From contig NZ_CP073140.1 in assembly GCF_023035675.1 (NCBI RefSeq), positions 25,552 through 89,551 on the forward strand: DNA of 64,000 nucleotides, in the 5' to 3' direction. Source of the DNA: Borrelia hermsii DAH. Lineage in GTDB: Bacteria > Spirochaetota > Spirochaetia > Borreliales > Borreliaceae. The translations under genes were made by a program, and so were the position numbers. Below the pieces are notes generated by a model. The model made no database searches. It saw only the letters and a program-made list of their open reading frames with translations, and was not told the DNA's origin. Below are positions 46,318-56,769 of the stretch, in pieces; position 1 is the first letter of the stretch; each line of letters starts with the position of its first letter.

Positions 46318-48112
46318 CTATTCAGCCATCCTAAAACTCATTGAATGCTCCCGAGCTTTAAGCATACGCACAAGCTTATCGGCATCCAAAACATCACCAT
46401 TGAAATTGTAATTATTAATAATTACTTGTCCCTTACCATTTCCTTCACTTTTTTGTATTTTATTAATTTCCTCTGCAATAATTCTTGCCTCAAGATTACG
46501 CAAATTTTCATCAATTGGCGCTGGAGTTACTCTTACAAGCTCGCTCTGGCCCATCTCACTAGTCATCAGTCCTGCACCAGGCATATATGTTGGTCTTGTA
46601 GTCTTAAACCGGGCACCTTTGCGTGCAAGTTTAATTTCCTGCACAGAGCCTGCAGATTTTACTTTTGCTATTCTCTTTAATATCTCGTCTAATACTCCTT
46701 GAGCACGCTCTAAATCACTAGCTTTGCTCCAGTACCAATTATATGAATTTACTTTATCAACTTCTGCCTGGGCCTTAATTCGCTCCCCTTCAAGATTTTC
46801 AAGTTTACGATGACGTTCCCCTTCAATCTTTTTAGAATCTTCTGCCTTAGTTATTGCTTCACTCTCTTGTTGTCTTTTAGTTTTATACTCACTCTCTACT
46901 TGTGCAATCCGTTTTTGAAACTCCTCACCAGATATTTGCCCCTTACTTTGTGCCTGCTTCAAAAATTCAATCTCTTTACTATATTGGTCATCAAGCTCTC
47001 CTAACTTCTCTTTTCTCATTGCAATCTCACGATCAAAACCTTCTTCAAGACGAACAAGTGCAACCTCGCTTTGTTTAGCTAGTTCCTCTAAATCCTTGTC
47101 ACGACGCTCTTCAATCTCTTTAATTCTTTGCTCTTCAAGTCCCTTGAAAATACCCACAGCAAAACTTAAAGTAGCTGAAGCCATTGCTCCCCAAGGGCCC
47201 ATACTTGCTATCATGTCTTTTGATACATCAAATAATGACTGAGTAAGGGTATCTGCACCCTTAATACCTGCTACAACATTTTTTCCCAAATCTTCAGTAA
47301 CAACTTTATTTACAACACCCGAAAGACTTTCTAATAGTGAAACAAAATTATCACGTAAACCCCCTGCCACCTTTTCGGCTTGACTTGCAATTTGAAGCAA
47401 AGTATTTTTATTTGATTCATTAAGTTTTTCAAATTCTCCCTTATGCGACTCTGCAAAATCACGGTAAAGTTTATTAATCTCAGCTTGCATATCAGCACTA
47501 GCCTTTTCTCTCTCGGCTAAAGGACGCATCATGACTTCAAACTGCATTGAAATGACCCTTTGTTGCAAATCTTTGTGTGCCTCTACAAATCTTCGGTCAG
47601 TAGCAGTCTTACTAAATTCATTAACCCCCTTCTGCAGTGCCGTTAGCAAATTTTTATTTGATTCATTAAGAGACCGGAAACTTGATAAATACTTATCAAC
47701 AAATGCTTTTTGCTTTTCATTAATAGTATTAGCAAGTTTTTTCATTGCTTCCTCTTGGGCTTCATATGAAAGCATCAAAATCTCTCTATTAAGTCTTGCT
47801 ATTTCATCTTGCAAATCCTTGTATTCATTTACAAAACCGAAATTAGACTTTGCAAAATTATTTACATCTCTCTCAACATTGGCAAGTGTTTTTTGATTCT
47901 CAGCAGTTAGCGAGTCAAAACTTGCACCATACTTAGCAATAAATGCCTTATTTTTAGCATTAATTATAGATTCTAAGCAACGGGTGGCTTTTTCTTGCTC
48001 TTCCAAAGGTTTTAAAGCTACTTCTCTTTGCATTTTGCAAATCATCTATGGAAGTTAAGCTTATCGACATATTAAGAGTATCACTATCATTAATATCATT
48101 ACGCTGACTCAT
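46318..48112 (-). pseudogene. Phage tail tape-measure-like protein, N-terminal frameshift/deletion
   Basis: The long frame (575 codons from 48045) has three related ~80-residue helical repeats (LKPLEEQEKATRCLESIINA; REILMLSYEAQEEAMKKLAN; FEVMMRPLAEREKASADMQA). A hydrophobic core follows (IASMGPWGAMASATLSFAVG), then a long coiled coil and a C-terminal segment (GAGLMTSEMGQSELVRVTPA; VIINNYNFNGDVLDADKLVR) typical of tail tape-measure proteins. A good upstream start (48112, MSQRNDINDSDTLNMSISLT) lies in another frame; the frames meet near 48045, so an indel has cut the natural N-terminus. Tape-measure proteins set phage tail length, and this one is short for the class. It heads a minus-strand phage tail block. 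Confidence 0.7.
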
Positions 48113-48153
48113 ATATTAGTAAATCTCTTTTAGAATATTGGTCAAAATTACTC

Positions 48154-48921
48154 TCAACTTGAAATAGTAATCTCAATAACTTCTTGTGGATAAAAATGAA
48201 TAACCCCTGCTGATTGTATTGACGCATGAATATAATCACCATCAGGACCTGCAAATCTTCTAAAGAATATTTCAGGCATCATTGGCAGAAACATTGCTTC
48301 TGGATTTGGCTCATAAAGAACTGGATGCTCAAGTCCTTTAAACACTAAAGTTACTATATTATGGTCTTTTAGAAGCGCTTCTTTTACTGTTATGTATTGC
48401 GGTTCACTGTAGCGATCTAACAAAAGATGTGAAAACTTATAAGGTAAGAGTAGGTGGTAAAACCCATCAAGTTTTTTCTTATGCTCCTCAGATTCACGTT
48501 TAGCTTCCACAACTTTTTGATGCAAAACACTTCCACTAGTTAGTGATGAAGAAGATGTACTTGTTATTTTGCTTCTGCCCGTAAGTGTTGCAATACCTTC
48601 CATCTTAATATCAGGTTTTCCAAATACAATTGAATGATAAGCATCGTTCATAAGATCAAGTTCCAAATTAGCCTTAACTTCATCCTCACTCACATAACCA
48701 TACATCAAATCTTTCAAAGATATGCGTTGCACTGTGTTAAATGCATCATGCATTTTATATTCCATCTCTTGCAATACTTTACGAACCACATAATGTCCTT
48801 GTCTAAGCTCACTTCTGCTTATAATCTTATAAGGTATGAGCTCTTCAAGGCCTTCTTTCACAAGTTGCACAATATCTCCACGATAAGTACCACTTGACTC
48901 TACAAAAATACTTGTACTCAT
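48154..48921 (-). CDS. Phage-associated protein of unknown function (255 residues)
   Basis: The frame is complete, starting MSTSIFVESSGTYRGDIVQL with AGAGGAG upstream. It contains SRSELRQGHYVVRKVLQEME, LMYGYVSEDEVKANLELDLM, HHLLLPYK-like helical sequence and a C-terminal section (PNPEAMFLPMMPEIFFRRFA; VIHFYPQEVIEITIS). It is soluble, with no signal or span. It precedes the tape-measure-like gene by 42 bases, the position often held by tail or tail-assembly genes. I recognise no named family. Confidence 0.7.
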   Translation of the reverse strand: MSTSIFVESSGTYRGDIVQLVKEGLEELIPYKIISRSELRQGHYVVRKVLQEMEYKMHDAFNTVQRISLKDLMYGYVSEDEVKANLELDLMNDAYHSIVFGKPDIKMEGIATLTGRSKITSTSSSSLTSGSVLHQKVVEAKRESEEHKKKLDGFYHLLLPYKFSHLLLDRYSEPQYITVKEALLKDHNIVTLVFKGLEHPVLYEPNPEAMFLPMMPEIFFRRFAGPDGDYIHASIQSAGVIHFYPQEVIEITISS

Positions 48922-48934
48922 TATCTACACTCCT

Positions 48935-49360
48935 CTAAATTATAAAAAATTTTCTACTACCACATCAGACTCTAAGTTTGCTAAAAGCTTTGAATCTTTA
49001 AATGCACACACTTCGGCATGCTTCTTTTTGACTAATAATTAGTGTATTTATGAAATATACTACATTACTGCTCAATATTAAGGTAAAATATGTCATAATT
49101 CCCAACACTCTAATTTCGCCCCTCTGTATCACCATTTGTAACTTGAGATAAGTACCATGTCATATACAAAATCATAAGATCCCTCTATCCAATACAAACT
49201 ATCCTCATGATTCGGTTTGTAGCATTGGAAATGCTCAGAGTGATCCATTAAGATCGCACATTTACATTGGATAGAGTCCAAACATATGAACTAAACATCT
49301 CTCAATCAAATCTTTGATGTAAGTATACAAAGTATCATCCAAAACAGATGGCACATACCC
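48935..49360 (-). pseudogene. Decayed phage gene
   Basis: Minus-strand pieces in two frames, GYVPSVLDDTLYTYIKDLIE, then MDHSEHFQCYKPNHEDSLYW, IEGSYDFVYDMVLISSYKW, and finally SRKFF-like debris before the 255-residue gene. It has several stops and no family match. Confidence 0.4.
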
Positions 49361-49364
49361 TTAT

Positions 49365-49559
49365 TTATCGGATAATACCTTCGATTCTCACCACCCTTCC
49401 AAATAATCCCCTATCTTCTACTACAATTGGCTCTCCAAGTTTACCAATGTAAGTCTTTGCTTGCTCCATATTCCCCCTCCCAACCCCAAATTGTATCTTC
49501 ACATTATCAGCCTGCAAGCGTCTCTTAATCTCTTCAAAATTTTCATCACTGATAGCCAA
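49365..49559 (-). CDS. Small phage-block protein (64 residues)
   Basis: It starts at a TTG (49557-49559) with AGGAGG eight to nine bases upstream. The sequence is AISDENFEEIKRRLQADNVK, then FGVGRGNMEQAKTYIGKLGE and VEDRGLFGRVVRIEGIIR. The good ribosome site and clean end favour a real gene. No family recognised; small phage structural or adaptor protein by context. Confidence 0.5.
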   Translation of the reverse strand: MAISDENFEEIKRRLQADNVKIQFGVGRGNMEQAKTYIGKLGEPIVVEDRGLFGRVVRIEGIIR

Positions 49560-49562
49560 ATT

Positions 49563-49869
49563 ACGCTACCTCCTCTCTTTGCCCTTAACGTTTTCTCTAT
49601 AAACATTCAAATCAACAATACGAACACCAACAGCAAATTTTCTTGTCAAAGACATACCAAGATCATTTTTTACAAAAAAATCACGTATCAATAGAATTGT
49701 AGTTAACGGGAAATTGAATAGGTTTCTCAAAGACAACATTCAAAAGTTTAGAATAATCGTTCACATTAAAGCTAATACTCTTAGTTGAGTCTAAAACCTC
49801 ACGATTGACAAACTTTTCTAAAATACCTTTGAATAACGGTTTACAGCCCTCGCTACCTTTACATATCAT
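49563..49869 (-). pseudogene. Frameshifted phage-block gene
   Basis: It starts at 49869 (MICKGSEGCKPLFKGILEKF; VNREVLDSTKSISFNVNDYS; VFEKPIQFPVNYNSID). A one-base shift near 49685 then gives DFFVKNDLGMSLTRKFAVGV and RIVDLNVYRENVKGKERR, ending just before the next gene. About 100 residues if repaired. Family unknown. Confidence 0.5.
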
Positions 49870-49889
49870 ATTATCCTTTCTTTCCTAAA

Positions 49890-50180
49890 GAATAGAAAGT
49901 CCGAAAATTCATCAGAAAGGCCATTTACATCAAATTTAAAGATACTTGATGCGGTCTTTAGTGTAGGGTCTTACGATTTTAAGATCTAAAGACGCACTAG
50001 ATACATCAGCGTAAGGAGTTAAATCAAAGAATTGACCCTCATCAATAAAAAAGACAATACTAAGACTAGAGCAACCACAATGCTCATTCTCTTCCTGATC
50101 ATCTTCAATATCAACAGCATCAAGCGGATATCAATTCTCCATTAACAATCCTAAAAGAATCATCAACACTTAAAGGGGAT
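49890..50180 (-). pseudogene. Frameshifted phage-block gene fragment
   Basis: It reads LDAVDIEDDQEENEHCGCSS, LSIVFFIDEGQFFDLTPYAD, VSSASLDLKIVRPYTKD, then after a shift SIFKFDVNGLSDEFSDFLFF. Truncated at the 5' end near 50180. Probably a structural phage protein; not identified. Confidence 0.4.
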
Positions 50181-50684
50181 AAGTCATCAGAAGGAAGTAG
50201 TATTTTCAAGATTAACTAAATCTACCGCCTTTCCCTCTTCTAAAGCATCTCCAACTTCAACTTCTTGTTATTGCAAGTTCACAAATCCTCCCCTTGCCTA
50301 CCCTACTCCTGTAAGGACACACTTGAGTATACTTACGATATACATTAAGAGCAATGGGCTTGACTGATGCTATGTAAAAATACACAATCAATTGTGCAAG
50401 CGGTTATACAATTACAACGAGAAAGCACAAATCTTAATCAAAAAGCAATAGAAAGAGAAAAACAAGCTCAATAATTAACCAAACATTCAAGAAGTACTAT
50501 ACAAAACCCAAAAAAGAACAAAAAACTATTATAATATTTAATCTATCCTTATAGATTAAATATTATAAACATCCAATTTTGCTATTTTACAAAGATTGTC
50601 TCTAAGTTTTGCATAAAGAAGAGAATTATATATAAAATAATCCAAAGAACATACAAAAATTTAGCTTTGGATTAAAGGTAAACT
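50181..50684. other. Divergent intergenic region between two phage units
   Basis: No intact gene. 50390-50480 (plus) reads IVQAVIQLQRESTNLNQKAI, an unplaced fragment ending in a stop. A perfect 40-base inverted repeat lies at 50529-50568. The region separates the minus-strand tail block from plus-strand phage debris, so it may hold divergent promoters. Confidence 0.4.
50529..50568. promoter_or_regulatory. Perfect 18-bp-stem inverted repeat
   Basis: TTATAATATTTAATCTAT, loop CCTT, then the exact complement. It lies between divergent phage units, so an operator, cruciform or origin-like element is likelier than a terminator. It is the strongest hairpin in the window. Confidence 0.55.
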
Positions 50685-51480
50685 ATGAGTAGTTTAGCAA
50701 AAAAGAAAAAATTCAAATCACAAGACACAAAAGACCAAATAAAATCAACACTAAAAAACCTTTTATCCTTAAACAAGAATAAAACATCCCCTGATATTAA
50801 AAAAATCTTTGTATTGCAAGTTGAATCGCAAATAAGAAAAATGTTCAAACGATACAATAGAATACTTAAGGTTTATTGGACAATAGATACCAAAAATATA
50901 AATTATAAACAATCAGATGAAGCTGCAAGATACTCAGCAAGCAATATTCTACAGCATTGTAAATAAACCATTAAAGAATGATAGTCAGAAAAAGTATGCA
51001 AACGAACTATTGTGAAAGACATAAAAGCCTCTAAATGAAATAGGACTAGTGAAGTCCAAAATTAGAAGGTTTGACAAACACAAAGGAAGTATTGCCCACT
51101 ATATACAAACATGGTCTTTGCACATATGCACAAAGACATAATTTTAAATCACCTCAAAGAACTCCCTAAAGAAAATCTAACGGACATAAGAATTATTGGG
51201 GATTTCGATAAAGACATAGAAAAAACAACATTTAATTGCACAGCTCTTGAAAAATTTGGAATACTACCTAAATTAAGTGAACATAATAAAATAACCGTAA
51301 TGTCACATGTAATTAATAAAGCTAATATAAGCTATATAAATAATAAGAATTCTAGAAAAATGCTTTCAACAAAAACTTTTTCCAGTAACCCAAAAGCAAG
51401 ACAATCCAAATTCAAAAGAGATGGTTTAGAGACAAGGCTTATCTCTAAACATAAAATCGGTAAAAGATATCTAAATCAAA
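50685..51480 (+). pseudogene. Decayed phage gene of unknown family
   Basis: The first frame (50685-50966) reads MSSLAKKKKFKSQDTKDQIK, FVLQVESQIRKMFKRYNRIL and DEAARYSASNILQH. It continues in another frame (LKNDSQKKYANELL) and, from 51111, as FAHMHKDIILNHLKELPKEN, IRIIGDFDKDIEKTTFNCTA, LEKFGILPKLSEHNKITVMS up to about 51480, where it meets vlp sequence on the opposite strand. About 270 codons if joined. Conserved-looking and basic; I do not recognise the family. Confidence 0.4.
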
Positions 51481-51509
51481 TAAAAGAATGCAGTAACAAT
51501 AATGCACTT

Positions 51510-52130
51510 GCTGCTACGATTTGTGCTTCTTCACAGCACCATTAACTTTCGCAGCACTAAACAACTTGCCAATTGATTTTTTGCTCACTCTTTGAGGTCT
51601 TAGTAACTTCTGCGTTTCCTTCACCTTGCTTGAGAAACTATCCCAACTTTATTTTTTTGATTCCTTTAACAAGTGCCGTTTACGCTTTCGATATCTTCGG
51701 GTTGAGAGTCCTGGTCTTTAACAGCATTTTCAATAGCAACATAACCTCCAGCCCCTTTTTCTCCTTCTTTAGCTCCTGCCACAATCTTGTCTAATATATC
51801 AGTGATAAATTTATCAACGACTGTTTTAACTTTTGCGTAATTACCATTCTTAATAACTTCAAAAGTTAACTTCTCTTTAACTGATGTCATCATTTTCTTA
51901 ATATCAATGAAATACTTTCCTATATCGCTTTTCTTAGTATCTACCTTAATACCCCAAACGCATCTGCAACCATTTCTACAAAAGAAATAATAAATTGATA
52001 AAAACTCTTTCTCTAAATTAGCTATTGAGGTTAAAAAAACGGTTTTAGGATCCTCTACCTACCCAATATTATAGCTTACTAATGCCAAAAATAAAGTCAT
52101 TATTATTGCAATTATTCTTTTTTACACTTC
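51510..52130 (-). pseudogene. Decayed vlp group A gene
   Basis: The start codon is lost (KKRIIAIIMTLFLALVSYNI) and Tyr replaces the lipobox Cys. Group A sequence follows in several frames: EDPKTVFLTSIANLEKEFLS, KVDTKKSDIGKYFIDIKKMM, SVKEKLTFEVIKNGNYAKVK, TVVDKFITDILDKIVAGAKE. After a stop near 51660 scraps continue (IGKLFSAAKVNGA) to about 51510, where it abuts a phage remnant. Silent and badly damaged. Confidence 0.75.
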
Positions 52131-52263
52131 AGGACTACTTTTAACTCATTCATTACCTTCAGCATCGGAACTATTGCTAGCAAATAATTATCATGCTTTA
52201 CAGAGAATAAAAGAAGTATTTTGCTTACAATGACTTCTTATTTTTAGTATTTATTTAATAGGA

Positions 52264-53247
52264 CTAGTTATTAATAGCTTTAGAGGTGCTCTGTTCAGGA
52301 CTTATAGGAGTATCATTAGCATTAATTTTTATAGCTTCTTTAACAATCTTAAGGCCTGCGTCAATAGTTTTCCTTATTGCAATAGTTAGTGTGTCTAGTG
52401 CTTTAGTTACCGCACTTACTGCTGCTCCTTTAACTGCTTTCTCCGCATCAGCATCACCATTATTAACATTAGCAAATTTACCACCTTTAGCCATCGCTCT
52501 TAATACTATTCCACCTGCTATGGTCCCATCCTTAGCATTAACGCTAATAGCATTAGCAGCACCATTATTCTTAGCTAACTTAGCAGCATCACCATTTTTA
52601 ACTATAGCTTGCAAGATATCTGCTCCGGTTACTGCTCCTACTGCTTTAACTGCATCAGCTGCTGATTTTTTTGCAGCAGCAGCACTAACAGCAGCAGCAT
52701 TACCAAACAACTTACCTGCTTCACCAGCATCATTACCCCTTGCAGTAGAACCATCTTCAGCCTTTTTATCATCTCCAGCATCAGGACTCCCTTCTTTCCC
52801 AAGCACTACATCTACAATCTTTCCAATCCCTTCACTAAGAGGCTTAACTGAAGCTTCTTCAGCTTTGGTACCAACACCAGCAGCACCACCTTTAACAACA
52901 TCACCAATTGAGTCACCAGCATCACCAATAGCCTCACTAACGGTCTTAGCCCCATCAATTATCTTGTCAAGAGTATTATCAATGAGTGTTTTTACCGCAG
53001 TCTCAGTTGCAGAGGCATTAGGATTTCCTTCTCTCTTCATGTCAGCAACAATTTTATTAAGCTTGTCCTTAGTGCCTTGTATAGTATCTTGCACTGTCTT
53101 AAAATAAGCTCCAACATCAGACTTTTTTGTCTCTGTACTAAAACCTAATACCTTGGAAACTATATCTCCAAATGATGTAAACACATTTAAAAAATTATTA
53201 CCTAAGTCTATTACTGACTTTAAAAACTTACTCTGAGGATCTTCCAA
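52264..53247 (-). pseudogene. Leaderless vlp group B cassette
   Basis: A 327-codon frame from a TTG ([20 protein letters not shown]). It lacks leader, lipobox and ribosome site. The mature sequence is complete: [60 protein letters not shown] and the C-terminus [14 protein letters not shown]. Its middle is longer than in the other group B genes. It joins repeat R2 at its start exactly as the plus-strand copy at 37879. Silent donor. Confidence 0.88.
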
Positions 53248-53249
53248 TT

Positions 53250-53435
53250 AAAAAAATCTAAGTTCTCATTAAGTTATAAAATAAGTTAAAATCAAGCCAT
53301 AAATGTAATCTAAGAGATAAAAGTCATCAAAATAATCTAAAAAGTATAATAATGTATTAAAACAAGTAAATATAGGAATAAAAAACAAAATAAGCTAAGA
53401 GAACAAACTCCTAGCTTATTACTTATCGACTTTAT
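53250..53435 (-). repeat. Repeat R2 copy
   Basis: Reverse-orientation copy of 26270-26450 and 37690-37877, between a vsp and a leaderless group B vlp. Confidence 0.75.
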
Positions 53436-53504
53436 TTTTTCAGTTATTTGCCTATGAATTAAAAACTAATCTTATAACAATTACCTAAATTATTCATTCC
53501 TTAG

Positions 53505-54145
53505 TTAAGGCTTAGCAGGAGCTGTAAGCTCATTAATTGCAGATTCTACTGCAGCATTGGCAGCCGTTAACAATACATCAACTGATGTGTTCAAGGCAAC
53601 AAGCTCTTTTGCTCCGTTTTCCCCATCAGCTTTATTTACACGATCCATAGCTTTTGGGCATTATCTTTAGTAGCAGCTCCTTGATCAACCCCTAACTCAG
53701 CATGTTTGCTCTTGAGTTTATCCAGAAATGCCTTAGTTGCAGTTGTAAAATTAGTTACCTTTTCATCCAGATTTTGTTCCTTAAAAGATTCCAAAACGCT
53801 TAAAGCTTTTGATTTCTTATCTATATCTAATACAATACTATAAACTCCTGAAATCAATGAAGTATTTTTATCAGTACTACCATCATCAGTAAGAGTACCG
53901 TTATTTTGAAGTTTCTTACCAATAGCTTTAGCAAGCTCGTCAATAGACTTAACTAAAGTATGAACTTCTTTAACACTTGCTGCAAAATCACTAGCATCTT
54001 TTATTTTTGCACTTATTTTTGCCAAATTAAGTACTGTTCCATCAGGCTTAGCTATTTCCTCACTTTTAAGATCTGACCCTCCATTATTACATGATATTAA
54101 TACCATAAATAAAGTCATTATTATTGCACTTATTCTTTTCCTCAT
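53505..54145 (-). pseudogene. vsp with one frameshift near the 3' end
   Basis: It starts at 54145 ([20 protein letters not shown], lipobox ISC). The Vsp core is intact ([40 protein letters not shown]). A shift near 53650 after NAQK ends the frame early at 53636. Correcting it gives [20 protein letters not shown] and SAINELTAPAKP, stop 53505-53507. There is no GGAGG before the start (AATAATGAAATG), since the R1 repeat is joined directly upstream. So it is silent, with a mostly intact mature sequence. Confidence 0.83.
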
Positions 54146-54169
54146 TTCATTATTACACACATATTTTTA

Positions 54170-54355
54170 AATCTTAAATTACAATAAAAACATACTTTTA
54201 ATATCATACTTGCAATTATTTATATTCAATCTTTACTCATATAAACAATTTTATATACAAATAAACATTCCCTAAATAACATTAGAAGCTAAGAGCATTA
54301 CACTCCTAGCTTCCTATTCCTTTTTGACTTTATTTTTCCCTGCTCTTACAGCTTA
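54170..54355 (-). repeat. Repeat R1 copy
   Basis: Reverse-orientation copy of the R1 block with its GAAGCTA/TAGCTTC hairpin, between a leaderless group C vlp and a vsp. Confidence 0.75.
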
Positions 54356-54424
54356 CTTAATCAGAGAAACTACACTCCTGCATTAAAAACAAGAAAAGCT
54401 TTTCCCTTAAATAACTTTATATTT

Positions 54425-55447
54425 TTAGTTTGATGATTTATTAGTAATTGGTTGAGCATCCCCAGATTCAGTAGCATCAGTTTCAGTAATCTCAGAATAT
54501 TTTATTCCCTTTACTGCTTCTCTTATCTTATCTAGATTGCTACTTACTGTTTTCCTAATTATAAAATCAAGTACTCCTAATACCTTATTTACTGCGCTTA
54601 CTGCTGCTGCTTTAACTACATCAGTATCTGCAGCATTAGCACTAAATTTACCTCCTTTAATCATAGCCTTAAGAGCTACTGCAGCTACTAGGTCTGCATT
54701 TGTTTTTGCACCGTTGTTAGCAGCAGCAGCATTAGCATTAGAAGCAGCCAGTGCACCAGCTTCATGATTATTGTTGTTGCCAGCAAGGGCAGCTGGCGCA
54801 GTAGCCTCAGCATTCTTAATTTTATCAATCATTGCCCATGGGTCTGCCTTAGCAACCTCAGATGCTAATTTATCACCAGCATTAGCAGCAGCATTCCCAT
54901 TTGCACTACCAAGAACAGCAGAGGCATCAGTAGTAGCAGCAGCATTTACTGGTCCACCTGCATTTCCTTTTGCAATCTTTACTCCAGACTTATCTGCTAC
55001 ATCAATAATAGCTTTAATCCCTGCAATTATAGCTTCAACCCCATCTTTATCAGCAGCACCAGGAACAGCATCAGCATTATCACCAATATTAGTATCACCA
55101 GCTTCTTTAGCAACACCAGCAAGTTTAGTTAGGGCAGTAATTAGTTGTTCAAAGACATCACTAGCACTGTTAATTGCACTCTTAACAGCTTCAATTGTGC
55201 TGCTATTAGCATTTTTTGCTTCAGATATTTTATTTGATAGCTCTTTTAACTTATCCTTAGTAGTTGTAAGTCCATCTCCTATTTTCTTAAAGTGTTCACC
55301 TACTTTACTTTTCTTGTCACCAGATTTAACTGCATTAAATCCTAATGCATCACCTATTGCATTTCCAAAAATTCCAAATATATCTTGAAATCCTTGCCCT
55401 ATTTTAATAAGTGAATCTAAGAAAGGATTTTTAGATCCAGCAGCCAA
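54425..55447 (-). pseudogene. Leaderless vlp group C cassette
   Basis: A 340-codon frame from a TTG ([20 protein letters not shown]). No leader or ribosome site; the joint with the group D hairpin block matches that at 33604. Complete mature sequence: [56 protein letters not shown] and the C-terminus [10 protein letters not shown]. Silent donor. Confidence 0.88.
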
Positions 55448-55478
55448 TTTAACTTCTTATTTTTCATTACAACAATAT

Positions 55479-55515
55479 AGAAGGCATCTGAGACGCATCT
55501 CTAAGATTGCCTTCT
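55479..55515 (-). terminator. Group D vlp hairpin
   Basis: Reverse-orientation copy of the 28833-28869 hairpin (AGAAGGCA/TGCCTTCT), 40 bases after the group D stop codon. Confidence 0.7.
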
Positions 55516-55554
55516 AATCTTACTTTTAAGTAATTAATCTAACTATCTATCTTA

Positions 55555-56637
55555 TTACTGACCTGTTGCTTTTGGAGCTCTTGCTTTATCTATTTTTTCT
55601 TTTGCTTTCTCAAGAACATTCTTTACTGTCTTCTTAATTAGATCTTCTACTGCCCCTAATAGTTTATTTGTTGCATCTATACCTACTGCTTGTACTGCTT
55701 TGTCATTGTCATTATTATTTGAAGCCAATTTACCATCTTTAACTAAGGAACGTAATGCCATCCCTCCTGCTACTGCTGCTGCTTTAGCCGTTTCTTTTGC
55801 TAAATGATTTGCAGTCCCCCCTACTGCAAATTCCAATGGAGTTGTCTCTGCCTTTACATCTTCTGCTACTGCTTTAACATGTCCTTCTTGTGAATTAACT
55901 ATTGATGCTAATATTTCTTCTCCACTTACCGCTGATACTATTAATGACGCTTTATCTGAATCTGTTGCTCCTGGCGTGTTATCTGTAGCTAATATTTTAA
56001 CTCCATCCTTATTATCTAAATTATTTATTTTTACTGCTGTGGTTCCTGCTTTTGGCTCTGAAACACCCACTGCCTTTGCTATGTCTAATATTCCTTGTAA
56101 TGCTTTAAGGGCTTTTTTTAACACATCCTCTTTTGCTTTTGCTCCTGCAGCATTACTTGCTGTCCAACTTACTGGATTAGTATCACCTATATCCTTCAAG
56201 GAATCTAAATGACCTTTTAATGTGCTTAAAGTAGTTTTAGCTGCATTAACTGCACTTCTAATTGCTACGGATATTGGTCCATCTTTAGCTCCTTCTACTT
56301 CTGACTTTTTTGCTACTTGTTCTAACTCTTCTGATGCTTTTCCAATCTTATCACCTAGACTGCTAAAATAGCCTCCTACATCCTCTTTCTTTGTAGTTGC
56401 TTTAGCAGTAAAGCCTAATGTATCTGAAACTAACTCTAAAAATGAATAAAAGACATTTTCAGCACTTCTACCTACATCCATTAAAACTTCACTTAAACTT
56501 CTTCCTCCTGTAGCTGCTGCTACGCCATCCTTCCCTGCTTCTACTGCCTGTTGTCCACATCCTATCATTAGAACAACTATCATCATCATTATACTTATAT
56601 TTAACTTATTAATTATTGCACTTATTCTTTTTCTCAT
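55555..56637 (-). CDS. vlp: Variable large protein (Vlp), group D, full length
   Basis: A 360-residue surface lipoprotein antigen, with leader [20 protein letters not shown], then VVLMIGCGQQ with the lipobox Cys. Mature start GGRSLSEVLMDVGRSAENVF, TKKEDVGGYFSSLGDKIGKA, conserved GGMALRSLVKDGKLASNN and C-terminus VLEKAKEKIDKARAPKAT. The canonical GGAGGCACGTAAAAAAATG context is present. Leader and both ends are nearly the same as in the 27714 gene, while the middle differs. No promoter seen. Followed by a leaderless group C cassette. Confidence 0.93.
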   Translation of the reverse strand: MRKRISAIINKLNISIMMMIVVLMIGCGQQAVEAGKDGVAAATGGRSLSEVLMDVGRSAENVFYSFLELVSDTLGFTAKATTKKEDVGGYFSSLGDKIGKASEELEQVAKKSEVEGAKDGPISVAIRSAVNAAKTTLSTLKGHLDSLKDIGDTNPVSWTASNAAGAKAKEDVLKKALKALQGILDIAKAVGVSEPKAGTTAVKINNLDNKDGVKILATDNTPGATDSDKASLIVSAVSGEEILASIVNSQEGHVKAVAEDVKAETTPLEFAVGGTANHLAKETAKAAAVAGGMALRSLVKDGKLASNNNDNDKAVQAVGIDATNKLLGAVEDLIKKTVKNVLEKAKEKIDKARAPKATGQ

Positions 56638-56769
56638 TTTTTTACGTGCCTCCTTTTAACTCAGAGGGCTAGATATAAATAAGAGAAACAAGTCTCATGC
56701 ATAGAGAGCAATAGAAGAGTTCTCCTTAAATGACTTTATTTAGTTATGTTTATTAATAATTCTTTATTC

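Noticed and set aside
50529-50568. Palindrome considered as a replicated telomere (ResT site)
   Set aside because: Borrelia telomere junctions place TATAAT-type boxes at the axis and lack a non-palindromic centre. Here those bases are at the outer ends and a CCTT loop separates the arms.
52286-53107. 273-residue plus-strand ORF
   Set aside because: Shadow of the minus-strand group B vlp; Ala/Ser-rich composition mirrors vlp codons on the opposite strand. The same applies to 54771-55388, 30161-30658, 31507-32157 and similar frames.
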